A stretch of 64,000 bases of DNA from positions 1-64,000 of the forward strand of contig NZ_CAJQTX010000002.1 of NCBI RefSeq assembly GCF_907163085.1. The letters run 5' to 3'. The stretch comes from Candidatus Accumulibacter sp. ACC003. GTDB taxonomy: Bacteria > Pseudomonadota > Gammaproteobacteria > Burkholderiales > Rhodocyclaceae. Under the pieces are notes generated by a model that did no database searches, had not been told where the DNA came from, and saw only the letters and a program-made list of their open reading frames with translations. Position numbers and translations under genes: made by a program. Positions 40,341 to 48,823 of this stretch are shown piece by piece. The stretch's first letter is position 1. Every line of letters starts with the position of its first letter.

Positions 40341-40690
40341 TCGCCCCGCTCAGCCGCCCGTTGGCCGGCGTCTGGCTGGCGATCGAACCGGTGGACATGC
40401 GCCTGGGCATTGATGGCCTATCCGCTCGCCTGCAGAACAGCCTTGGGCGCTCCCCCTGCGACGGCAGCGCCTACGCCTTCACCAATCGCAAGCGCAGCCG
40501 CCTCAAACTACTGCTCTGGGACGGCGCCGGCGTCTGGTTATCGCAACGGCGACTGCACCGCGGGAGCTTCACCTGGCCCCAAGCCGGCGACCCCGTATGC
40601 GCCCTGACAGCGGCCCAATGGCGGTGGCTGATCGCCGGCGTGGACTGGCAGCGTCGCGACGCGCCCGCACCGGCGCACTGGCAGGTCTAA
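40337..40690 (+). CDS. tnpB: IS66 accessory protein TnpB (Orf2)
   Basis: A 117-residue IS66 Orf2 protein. The diagnostic start GVWLAIEPVDMRLGIDGLSA and the middle block NRKRSRLKLLLWDGAGVWLSQRRLHRG with FTWP are intact. It is translationally coupled to tnpA through an ATGA overlap. A 78-base gap leads to tnpC. Confidence 0.94.
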   Translation: MIAPLSRPLAGVWLAIEPVDMRLGIDGLSARLQNSLGRSPCDGSAYAFTNRKRSRLKLLLWDGAGVWLSQRRLHRGSFTWPQAGDPVCALTAAQWRWLIAGVDWQRRDAPAPAHWQV

Positions 40691-40768
40691 GCACCTGTGC
40701 TTGATAAGAAAGCTAGCAAAAGCGGCTACTTGCGCCCCTTCCGGACGATCTGTTTGGTATAATCTGTT

Positions 40769-42337
40769 ATGGATTTCGCCACCGAACTTGCCGCCTTTGA
40801 CCCCTCGCCAGAACTGCTGGCGTGGATGGAAAAGCGGGTCGGTGGCCTGGTCGAAAACGCACGTACCCGGGCCACGGAGATTCACTGGCGCGACGTCAAA
40901 ATCGAGAAGCTCACGCTCGAACTGGCGCATTTGCGCCGCATGAAATTCGGCGTCAAGAGCGAAGCGCTGATCGCCGGCAACAGAGACCTCTTCGATGAAA
41001 CGCTGGCGGCGGACCTGGCCGTCTGCGAAGCGCGCCTGGCCGAAGAACGCCAGGCGGCCGAAATGGGGCCGCATCAACCGCTTCCCGAAAAACCCAAGCG
41101 CGAACGTGCTGGCCGTCAGCCCCTGCCCGCACAGCTGCCGCGCGTCGAGCACCGGCACGAGCCCGAGACGTGCACCTGTGGTCAATGCGGTCAAGCGCTG
41201 GTACTGATCGGCGAGGACGTGACCGAGAAGCTCAATATCGTTCCGGCCGAGTTCTTCGTCGATCGCCACATCTACCCCAAGTACGCCTGCCGCCCCTGCG
41301 CGACCGTGACGGCGGCAGCGGCCGTGCCGTCGGTGATCGATGGCGGCCTGGCCGCGCCGGCCTTGCTGGCCTGGGTCATGGTCAGCAAGTACGCCGATCA
41401 CCTGCCGCTCTATCGTCTGGAGCAGCAGGCGGCTCGTTCGGGGGTATCGCTGGCGCGCTCGACCCTGGCCGACTGGGTCGGGCGCATCGGCTACGCGCTT
41501 GAACCGCTCGGCGATCGCCTCGCCGACTTGCTGCGTCAAGGAACGATGCTGCATGCGGACGAAACGCCGGTACAGCAACTCGACCCGGGCAAGGGAAAAA
41601 CCAAACGTGCGTATCTCTGGGCCTACCGCAGCAATGACCTGAGCACCGATCCGCCGATCGTCGTCTTCGACTACCAGACGGGCCGGGCCGGGGCGCATGC
41701 GGTGAACTTCCTGAACGGCTGGCGAGGGGTCTTGATGGTCGATGATTTCGCCGGTTACAAAGTGCTGTTTCGCGGCGGCACGATCGAACTCGCCTGCATG
41801 GTGCATGCGCGACGAAAGTTCTTCGACCTGCACAAGGCGAATGGCAACCCGATCGCCGCGGAGGCGGTGCGTCGGATCGGCGAGTTGTATGCGATCGAAG
41901 CGCAGGCCAAGGAGAAAACGGCGGCGGAACGGGCCGAGCTACGCCAGGCTTACAGCAAGCCGCGGCTTGATGCTCTGCACCTGTGGCTCTCGCACACCCG
42001 CCGCTCGGTCGCCGACGGCGGCGCCCTTGCCAAGGCCATCGACTACAGCTTGAGGCGCTGGTCGGCCTTCGCCCGCTATGCCGAGAATGGCTTCTACCCG
42101 ATCGACAACAACCCCGTCGAAAATGCCATCCGCCCGATTTGCCTGGGGAAAAAGAATTGGCTGTTCGCCGGTTCCGAGGCCGCCGGCCAACGCGCCGCAG
42201 TGATTCAGTCCTTGCTCGCCACCGCCCGACTGAATGGTATCGAGCCTATGGCCTGGCTCACCGACACGCTCGAGAAACTCCCCACCTGGCCCAATAGCCG
42301 CATCGACGAGTTGTTACCCATCAAACAACCCGCCTGA
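40769..42337 (+). CDS. tnpC: IS66 transposase TnpC
   Basis: A 522-residue DDE transposase. It has an N-terminal leucine-rich coiled coil (KIEKLTLELAHLRRMKFG), a zinc-finger-like cysteine cluster (ETCTCGQCGQ ... KYACRPCATV), and the catalytic domain with HADETPVQQLDPGKGKT, VLMVDDFAGYKVLF, ACMVHARRKFFDLHKA and the C-terminal NNPVENAIRPICLGKKNWLFAGSEAAGQRAA. No frame faults. The stop lies 36 bases before the right end of the element. Confidence 0.96.
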   Translation: MDFATELAAFDPSPELLAWMEKRVGGLVENARTRATEIHWRDVKIEKLTLELAHLRRMKFGVKSEALIAGNRDLFDETLAADLAVCEARLAEERQAAEMGPHQPLPEKPKRERAGRQPLPAQLPRVEHRHEPETCTCGQCGQALVLIGEDVTEKLNIVPAEFFVDRHIYPKYACRPCATVTAAAAVPSVIDGGLAAPALLAWVMVSKYADHLPLYRLEQQAARSGVSLARSTLADWVGRIGYALEPLGDRLADLLRQGTMLHADETPVQQLDPGKGKTKRAYLWAYRSNDLSTDPPIVVFDYQTGRAGAHAVNFLNGWRGVLMVDDFAGYKVLFRGGTIELACMVHARRKFFDLHKANGNPIAAEAVRRIGELYAIEAQAKEKTAAERAELRQAYSKPRLDALHLWLSHTRRSVADGGALAKAIDYSLRRWSAFARYAENGFYPIDNNPVENAIRPICLGKKNWLFAGSEAAGQRAAVIQSLLATARLNGIEPMAWLTDTLEKLPTWPNSRIDELLPIKQPA

Positions 42338-42373
42338 TCTGCACAAGGGAAGGTGGGTGCGCTGCACGCTTAC

Positions 42374-43805
42374 CGCGTACCCACAACACGCCACCGAGAA
42401 GCGTGCCCCGTTCGGCGAGTTGCATGCGTACCCGTTCACCGCTGCGCAACTCGACCGTTCCGTCGACAAACTCCTCGGCTGACCAATCGTCACCGGGGTA
42501 CTTGCGATAGGAGAGACAGGCAATGCGACGAGCCTTCAGGCGTTTGAACAACTCCGGACTATAGCCTTCGCGATCGAAAACCAGGGTGAAGCGATGGCGC
42601 AACGGTTCGGCTGCCAGCACTTCGGCGTTCGGCTGGCCCGGGATATCCCGTTCCAGACGGGGTAGAATCTCGCCCTCGAGGACCTTGATCAGGCCGGGAT
42701 CGACGGCTTGCGTGACCCGAAAGAAGGGCTGCCCGTCGATCGCGTTGACCCAGTAATCGGCCGTCGCCCGCTGGCACAGCCGCTGCCGCGCGATGTAGTG
42801 GCGCGGCAGCTTGGTCTGCTCGCCGTAATACACCCGCACATGCGCGTCGACGTAAAGGATGCCCGCTTGTGCCGGCGCCGCCGCCATCCAGCGCCGACAC
42901 AAATCGGCACTCCATTTTTCGGCCTGATCACCCTGACTCAGGAGCTGAATCTTCTCGCGCAGGGTGCGCACTTCGGGAATCCGATCCAGACCCAGCAGTT
43001 TGCCCCATTCGCCAGGCGCACAAGTGCGCAGGGACTCGACCGATTCCAGCCGTGCCAAGGCCATGAAGGCGATCAACATCAACAGACTGTCAATCCCATA
43101 GTAGCCCGGTGGCAGGGGAAGCCCCTCCGCTCCTTCGAGCAGCCCAACTGCCAGCAAGGCGGGCAGCGCAAACAACACGCCGCCACGCGGCACGTCGACG
43201 GCCAACTGGAACTGCGGGAGCACCGCATTCAGCCCACCCACGCTAGCCGCCACCCGGGCTTCCACGTTGCTGGCCCCAACCCCCATCGGGGCGGCGCTGT
43301 CGAGTGCGCTCCGCTCGCTTTTGGTGCTCACGACGAGCGCGCAGGTCCCCTTCGCCGCCGGAACATGCAGCCGCCCAGCGCGCACCGCTTTCGACAGGGT
43401 GTCGCTTTTGATCCCCAGTTCAGCCGCCGCGCTGGGTACCGTTTGGCCCTCGTCCAACAAGGCCTGCGCCTGCTTCAACACCTCTGCCGTCAGCACCGCC
43501 GGACCACGGCGCCGCGGCGGAACATAGAATCCTTTCGGCCCCTCCTGTCGATAGCGCTTCAACGCACGCTTGACACTCAACGCGGGCACCCCGAAGGCGC
43601 GCGACACGTCCACCACGCGTAAATGACCCTGCGCGATAAACTGCGCCGTAATCATCCGGAACGTCGCCAGATCGTCCTCGGCATGACTGAACACCGGCAG
43701 GACCCCGTGGAAATACACGACTTGTCCATCCTCTTTCCCGACAGACAGCAGTTCCTTGACCGGCGTGACGGCATCAGGAAAAATCGGCAACAGCAGTTGG
43801 GGCAT
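42374..43805 (-). pseudogene. Outer IS transposase, N-terminal fragment
   Basis: This is the 5' two-thirds of the disrupted transposase. The ATG at 43805 (MPQLLLPIFP) follows GGAG; the frame also extends to 43841. An N-terminal region with two helix-turn-helix-like segments (VVDVSRAFGVPALSVKRALKRYRQEG and VPSAAAELGIKSDTLSKAV) precedes the catalytic core, where ILYVDAHVRVYYG and LVFDREGYSPELF supply two Asp. The fragment then reads through the insertion point into IS66 DNA. Restored with the C-terminal piece, the protein would be about 738-750 residues, long for a DDE transposase. Confidence 0.8.
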
Positions 43806-44002
43806 CCGAATCTCCAGCAAGCTCCGCGTGGCGCCGAGCAAAAACGCGTACTATCTACCTTTCTCGGTATCTTCGCAATATCCGACACGCCCCCCCGCCA
43901 CAAACCCGAACTGCTGCTCGTCCGGCAACCTAACCTCATGAACTGCTACGGATTTAGAATGACGATCGTGCAAACGTCATGGCGCCGAGATCAGGTTGTC
44001 TG

Positions 44003-44045
44003 AGGATAGATCGTGCGAAGCCACGATCTGATCCGTTTGTTGGAC
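44003..44045 (+). other. Right half of a probable integron attC site
   Basis: After the target duplication AGGAT comes AGATCGTG-CGAAGC-CACGATCT (an 8-bp stem with a 6-base loop), then GATCC, which pairs with the GGAT preceding the stem and leaves one G unpaired. GTTGGAC (44039-44045) fits the attC core GTTRRRY. It completes the half-site left at 39121-39137 on the other side of the outer IS. A terminator-like hairpin is the main alternative. Confidence 0.55.
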
Positions 44046-44314
44046 GAGCCCGGGCCGGAGCGCTGGGCGCCCCCTCTGCAAATGTCTTTTTTGGATTTAC
44101 CCCGCAGGCATGAACGCCGGAGGGCCGGGAGCGGGCCGTCGCGGCGCGCGGCGGCGCCGTCAGCGAAGATCGCGCGCATCCGGCCGTTTTAGCGTCGCGG
44201 CCACCGAATTCCGGGCGACCGCGTCACGCAGCTTGGGGAAAGCGAAGTCCCGAATTCGGCCAGATAGCGCTGTGAAGGCGGCTTACATGATCAGCTGGCG
44301 ACCGCGACGACCGG

Positions 44315-44707
44315 TGGTCCACGACCTTCGTCGACGGAAACGGCGACAAGCTCGATGGTGCCCACAAATACACCCTCACTTTCCCGAAAGGACAGACGCC
44401 GCCGGTAGACGGCTTCTGGTCCATCACGATGTATTTTGATGACGGCGGCTGGTGGTTTTATCCGAACGCGCTGAACAAGTTCACCGAAAGCATGCGCGAC
44501 CATCCAAAGTTCAACGACGACGGGGCGCTCACACTCTACTTCCAGCATGAGTCCCCCGGCGCCGACAAAGAAGCCAACTGGCTGCCATCTCCTGCCGGCG
44601 AATTCCTCCTCACCCTGCGCATGTACTGGCCGAAGGAAGAGTCTCCCACCATCCTGCCTCTGGGCAAGGGCGACTGGACGCCGCCAGCGGTGATGAAGGT
44701 GAAGTAG
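44315..44707 (+). pseudogene. C-terminal remnant of a DUF1254/DUF1214 protein (first)
   Basis: The frame carries TTFVDGNGDKLDGAHKYTLT, PPVDGFWSITMYFDDGGWWF, QHESPGADKEANWLP and FLLTLRMYWPKEE, the C-terminal DUF1214 domain of DUF1254 proteins. An in-frame stop at 44288-44290 and the absence of any upstream DUF1254 sequence show the N-terminal two-thirds is gone. The first internal ATG is at 44429. DUF1254 proteins are exported and of unclear function. The break lies close to the IS/attC zone, suggesting loss during recombination. Confidence 0.75.
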
Positions 44708-44766
44708 TCACCCCAGTTCACTGGTGAAACACGCCGGCTGCTGCGCAAGCAGCGGCCCGCGAATTC

Positions 44767-45066
44767 ATGGCCGAGAAATTCTGGTCGTTTACGCGCTACG
44801 ACACGATGACGCGCTCGATGCTCGACACGCCGCAGCGCTACCCGCGCGCCGGCAGCCAGAGCTATCCATCGCCGGCCGCCGAGGCGGGCAGCGATGGTTC
44901 GACGATCATTTACTTCGGACCGACGCAAGCCAGGGGCGTCACGCGCGGCAACTGGATCCAGACCATGCCCAACAAGGGATTCATCCCGATACTGCACCTC
45001 TACAGTCCGCTCGAGCCGTTCTTCACCCAGGCCTGGCGGCCGAGCGAGGTCGAGTTGGTTCGCTAA
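44767..45066 (+). pseudogene. C-terminal remnant of a DUF1254/DUF1214 protein (second)
   Basis: The ATG at 44767 is probably not a true start. The 99 residues read WSFTRYDTMTRSMLDTPQRY, PRAGSQSYPSPAAEAGSDGS, IYFGPTQARGVTRGNWIQTM and LHLYSPLEPFFTQAWRPSE, the final part of a larger DUF1254 protein. No signal peptide or N-terminal domain precedes it. Two successive C-terminal stubs of the same family imply a former tandem pair, each with its 5' part deleted. Confidence 0.75.
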
Positions 45067-45185
45067 GCGCCTTGCCTGCCCGCTTCAATCGAGCGGAAGC
45101 CGTCGACACCGGTCGCTGGCGAGGCGCCGACGGGCCATGACCGCTGAATGTCAGTGACGATGCGGCGGCAGCCAGTACGCGGCGC

Positions 45186-45434
45186 GTGCGCCACGTATTG
45201 GCGGTCGTCTCGGCGTGTGCCCTTGCTTCTTCTCCCAATAGCTTCGCTGGCGAAGGCGGCGTGCAGTTCTGGTTCTCGGGCCAATACGCGAGACTTGCCG
45301 CGGTGCCGGCCACGCCGGGCTGGTCGCTGCCGATGCCGGGCTATAACTACAGCGGCGACGCTGCCGGTCGCAAGTCGTTCTCTCGCGGCGACAGCGGCTC
45401 GGGCGCCAGGCTCGCCGCACCCTGCCCTCGCTGA
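45186..45434 (+). pseudogene. N-terminal remnant of a COG4313-type outer-membrane transporter
   Basis: It starts with a signal peptide (VLAVVSACALASSPNSFAG) followed by EGGVQFWFSGQYARLAAVPA and TPGWSLPMPGYNYSGDA, the typical opening of COG4313 proteins ('phenol meta-pathway' outer-membrane channels of about 300 residues). The similarity ends at about residue 65, and a stop follows at 45432-45434 well short of the normal length. It sits just downstream of the two DUF1214 stubs and is probably part of the same decayed cluster. Confidence 0.65.
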
Positions 45435-45480
45435 TCCGCGTCGCGCAGGCGCCGGCTCTACCTTTCCAGCCTGGCGGCAA

Positions 45481-46797
45481 TCATGATGTCTCCCAGTGTT
45501 CTTGCGCCAGGATCTTCCTGCCGTGATAGCGCTGCAGCAAGCCCTCGGCGACGAAGGCGATGACGAGGAACGAGAGGAAGATCGCGAACGAGCCGGGCGA
45601 AGTCTGGAAGGTGTCGAAAGCCCAGACGACGATCGCCAACAGGCAGGCGACGATGCTCAGCAGGATGGCGACCCGATGCCAGCCGCCGCCCTTCAGGAGC
45701 CGCCACGCGCCGAAGTTGACCAGCGAGTAAACCAGTAGCGACGTCGCGCTGCCCAGCGATGCGACGGTCGTCAGCGTCAGAAAGTTGACCATCACCAGGG
45801 CGAGCGCCGCGGAGATGGTCAAGCCGCGCGAACTCATGCCGATTTTTTGTCCGAAGCGAGACGGCAACTGGCCGTTCTCAGCAAGCGTATAGGTGATGCT
45901 GGTGGCGCCGAAGAAGCCGCCATTGAGACAGGTGACGGTGGCCAGGATGGCGCTGACCAGCAGGACGTGGAAGCCAATGGCGCCGAAGTTGTGCCGGGCC
46001 ACTACCGCCAGGAGCGTTGCCCCGCTCGAGGTGAGAGACTGTCCATCGACGCTGGCCGTGACCGCCAAAGCGAGGGCGACATAGAGTAGCAGCACGATCC
46101 CGATTGTCGCGTACATCGCCCGCGGCAGGTCGCGAGTCGGGTAAGCCATGTCCTCGGCGGCATTGCTGACCACGGCAAAGCCCGTAAAGGCAAAGAAGGT
46201 GAGGCCGAGGCTGCCGAGTATTGAGCTGGCGGCGGGCCAGGTCTCGACCGAAAGTCGAGCCACGTCCGCGTGCGTCGACAGCCCTAGCGTAAAGAGCGCC
46301 AGGAGCGCCAGATTGGCGAGGACGACCAGCCGCTGCGCGGTGCTCACGAACTTGGCGCCGACCAGGTTGAGCGCCGCCAGACCGACGATGAGAGCGGACG
46401 CCAGGAGCCGTTCCCAGAAGAGCAGGTCCGTTTCGCCGAGACCCAGGAGCTTGGCCGCGAACTTGCCGAAGGCCAGCGAGATCATCGCCATGCCGATCAG
46501 CTGCGCGATATAGAACAGGATCGAGCAGCCGCCAGAGAAGAGCCCCGGGCCGTAGGCCTTGACCAGGTACTCGACGACGCCACCGCGCGACGGATAGCGA
46601 ACGCCAAGCTGTGCGAACGAGTATCCCGTCAGCAGCGCAATGATGCCGGCGATCAGAAACGACAGCCAGACCGCCGATCCCGCCCTGGCCGCCGCTTCGC
46701 CCATCAGCGCGAAGATGCCGGCTCCGACCATCGAGCCAACGCCCAGCGCGATCGCCCCGCGCACGCTGATCCGTCCGCTACCGCTCTCCTGTTTCAT
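45481..46797 (-). CDS. APC-superfamily amino acid permease
   Basis: A 438-residue inner-membrane permease with about 12 hydrophobic helices. The first helix region GAIALGVGSMVGAGIFALMG is the APC substrate-binding glycine motif. SYSFAQLG-type and FFAFTGFAVVSNAAEDMAYP (helix 6 unwound region) and YTLAENGQLPS-type residues fit amino-acid/polyamine transporters. The last helix is followed by a short basic tail. The substrate is unknown. It is convergent with the decayed COG4313 fragment and not in an evident operon. Confidence 0.9.
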   Translation of the reverse strand: MKQESGSGRISVRGAIALGVGSMVGAGIFALMGEAAARAGSAVWLSFLIAGIIALLTGYSFAQLGVRYPSRGGVVEYLVKAYGPGLFSGGCSILFYIAQLIGMAMISLAFGKFAAKLLGLGETDLLFWERLLASALIVGLAALNLVGAKFVSTAQRLVVLANLALLALFTLGLSTHADVARLSVETWPAASSILGSLGLTFFAFTGFAVVSNAAEDMAYPTRDLPRAMYATIGIVLLLYVALALAVTASVDGQSLTSSGATLLAVVARHNFGAIGFHVLLVSAILATVTCLNGGFFGATSITYTLAENGQLPSRFGQKIGMSSRGLTISAALALVMVNFLTLTTVASLGSATSLLVYSLVNFGAWRLLKGGGWHRVAILLSIVACLLAIVVWAFDTFQTSPGSFAIFLSFLVIAFVAEGLLQRYHGRKILAQEHWETS

Positions 46798-47091
46798 GGC
46801 CGGCCCCTTCTATCGACGAAATCAGTGCGCCAGAAACGCCTCAGACGGTTGCCTCAACTCGGCTGCCAGATCGGCCGGTACACAGTGGCCGCGGCGGCGC
46901 TGGCAAGGCGCAGCAAACCCGCGGCGGAGCTAGTATACTCGCAGCCTGCTGGCCAGGCGCCGAGGGGAAATCGACGATCTGTCAGTCAGCGCGGGCCTTG
47001 GTGCTCGCCTCTCGAGACCAGGGCGACGCGGCGACGGCCATGCTCGTGAGCTGGTCCAGGTGCGCTGCTTGCAGCGGGGGAGTTGTCCAGG

Positions 47092-47904
47092 GTGGCCGAT
47101 ACAACAAGCATCGAGAAAACGGCAAGCGAGCTTCCGGCAAAGGCGTCTGCAGCGGCGCAGCCGGCTGACGACGCGAGCGCCTTGGCACCGCTGGTGGACC
47201 GGGTCGAAGCGAAGCTACCGCAAACCGTTGAGAAACTGTCGAAAGACGTCCAGGCCTTACCGCAGGCCGTCGAGAAAGCGCCCGCTGACCTGGCCAAGCT
47301 GCCGCAGAGAGTGGTCAGTGCCCTGCCGGGCGAACTGGCGCCCGTGGAAGCCTACATCGAGGCCAAAGTGCCGATCATGGAGGCACTGCCACTGCCCGAC
47401 CTCTTCTACGGCGGCGGCGTGCTGGTCGCCGTCGTCATCTTGCAGGCCATCGGACTGCGCCTGCTGACCGGTCGCTTCGACAAGCGCGCGAAAATAATCG
47501 AGCAGCGCCCGGCGTGGTGGAGCGTTGATCTGCTGCTTGGCTTCACGGTCTTCCGGATGCTCGCTCTGCACCTGGGTTCGATCGTTATCTGGTCGGCGGC
47601 ACTGGTTTATGGTGGCATCATCCCCGGGTGGGTACCGGCTGCACGCTTCGCCGCGCTGTCCTACACGACGATCGGCAGCGGCCTCGAACTGTCGGCGGAA
47701 TGGCACATGCTCGCACCGATTATTGCCATCTCGGGGATGTTCACCTTTGCCTGGACGGCCAGCGTCCTGGTGACCATCGTCAGCCAGTGCAACCACCTTC
47801 GCGGCATCGTCCGCGAGGCGCGGCAGGTCCGGCGCAAGGCGCTGAGGAAATCCGCCGCCGCTACCGCCGGCAAGCCGGCAGAGCCCAGCACAGCGAGCGA
47901 ATAG
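47092..47904 (+). CDS. Ion-channel-like membrane protein
   Basis: About 270 residues. The N-terminal ~100 residues are a soluble Ala/Lys/Pro-rich stalk with heptad-like repeats (VEKLSKDVQALPQAVEKAPADLAKLPQRV). Hydrophobic helices follow (LFYGGGVLVAVVILQAIGLRLL; FTVFRMLALHLGSIVIWSAALVYGG), then ALSYTTIGSG, which resembles the pore loop and selectivity filter of two-helix cation channels, and a last helix (IIAISGMFTFAWTASVLVTIV). GTG 47092 is favoured because GCGGGGGAG lies about 10 bases before it; TTG 47083 would be too close. Function as a channel is inference from the pore-like loop. Confidence 0.75.
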   Translation: MADTTSIEKTASELPAKASAAAQPADDASALAPLVDRVEAKLPQTVEKLSKDVQALPQAVEKAPADLAKLPQRVVSALPGELAPVEAYIEAKVPIMEALPLPDLFYGGGVLVAVVILQAIGLRLLTGRFDKRAKIIEQRPAWWSVDLLLGFTVFRMLALHLGSIVIWSAALVYGGIIPGWVPAARFAALSYTTIGSGLELSAEWHMLAPIIAISGMFTFAWTASVLVTIVSQCNHLRGIVREARQVRRKALRKSAAATAGKPAEPSTASE

Positions 47905-47951
47905 CGCCGGAGCGTCGGTGGTCGCTTAGCGCAGCGTGCTGCTCCGGCGGA

Positions 47952-48680
47952 TCACTCGTCGTCCATGACGACATTGGTAAATACTTCCTGAACGTCGTCG
48001 AGGCTATCGAGCGCGTCGATCAGTTTCTGCATGCGCAGCGAGTCGTCGTCCGAGAGCGGGTTCTCGTTCTCGGCCTTCATCGTCACGCCACCGTACTCGG
48101 ACTCGAAGCCGGCGGCGGCCAGCGCGTCCTTGACCGCGATGTAGTCGTTCGGCGCGGTGATCACTTCCACCGAGCCATCGTCGTTGCTCAGCACGTCTTC
48201 GGCGCCGGCTTCGATGGCGGCGTCCATCAGCGCGCCTTCGTCGGTGCCGGGGGCAAACAGCAACTGCCCGCAGTGCTTGAACTGAAAAGCGACGCAGCCA
48301 TCGGTGCCGAGGTTGCCGCCGTACTTGTTGAAAGCGTGGCGGACGTCGGCGACGGTGCGCGTCTTGTTGTCGGTCAGGCAATCGACGATCACCGCCGCGC
48401 CGGCGATCCCGTAGCCCTCGTAACGGATCTCGACGTAGTCGACGCCTTCGAGCTCGCCGGTGCCCTTCTTGATCGCGTTATCGATCTTGTCCTTGGGCAT
48501 GTTGACGCCCTTGCCCTTGTCGATCGCCACCCGCAGCCGTGGGTTGAACGCCGCGTCGCCGCCGCCGGCCCTCGCCGAGACGGTGATTTCCTTGGCTATC
48601 TTGGAAAAGGATGCACTGCGCCTTTCATCCTGGCGGCCCTTGCGGTGCTGGATGTTGGCCCATTTGGAATGTCCTGACAT
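47952..48680 (-). CDS. YebC/PmpR family protein
   Basis: A 242-residue YebC-family protein, members of which act as DNA-binding regulators or, as shown more recently, as ribosome-associated factors for difficult peptide sequences. The start [19 protein letters not shown] is diagnostic, so the ATG at 48680 was preferred over the longer frame. [20 protein letters not shown], the Asn-Lys-Thr-Arg-Thr segment and the acidic C-terminal end ([15 protein letters not shown]) follow the family pattern. The usual ruvC neighbour is absent. Confidence 0.94.
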   Translation of the reverse strand: MSGHSKWANIQHRKGRQDERRSASFSKIAKEITVSARAGGGDAAFNPRLRVAIDKGKGVNMPKDKIDNAIKKGTGELEGVDYVEIRYEGYGIAGAAVIVDCLTDNKTRTVADVRHAFNKYGGNLGTDGCVAFQFKHCGQLLFAPGTDEGALMDAAIEAGAEDVLSNDDGSVEVITAPNDYIAVKDALAAAGFESEYGGVTMKAENENPLSDDDSLRMQKLIDALDSLDDVQEVFTNVVMDDE

Positions 48681-48823
48681 GCTGAGACCCCTACTGATGT
48701 CGATCATGCTGCAGGCGTTGCCGGGGCAACAAACCTGGCCGTGAATGGTTGATAATCAAGGTCGGCATTCTAGCACCTCCCGTTTTTGCCATCCCTGCCC
48801 GTCACCATTTTCCGGAGTCGCTC

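Larger units (their letters stand above)
39945..42373 (+). mobile_element. IS66-family insertion sequence, complete
   Basis: Both ends carry the IS66-type tip GTAAGCG: GTAAGCGTCCAGC at 39945 and, complemented, GTAAGCGTGCAGC ending at 42373. The 8-bp duplication CGCGTACC lies directly outside both ends (39937-39944 and 42374-42381), the length typical of IS66. The 2429-bp element carries the standard tnpA-tnpB-tnpC set, all intact, so it may be active. It inserted into the transposase gene of another IS, in the opposite orientation. Confidence 0.95.
39138..44002. mobile_element. Outer insertion sequence with 16-bp terminal inverted repeats, interrupted by IS66
   Basis: The left end begins CAGAAAACCTGATCTC and the complement of the right end reads CAGACAACCTGATCTC: 15 of 16 bases match. 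A 5-bp direct duplication AGGAT flanks it (39133-39137 and 44003-44007). Removing the inner IS66 and one copy of its 8-bp duplication leaves a 2428-bp element with one long minus-strand transposase gene whose stop lies inside the left repeat. I cannot assign an IS family from memory. The inserted IS66 splits the transposase, so the element can no longer transpose by itself. Confidence 0.85.
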
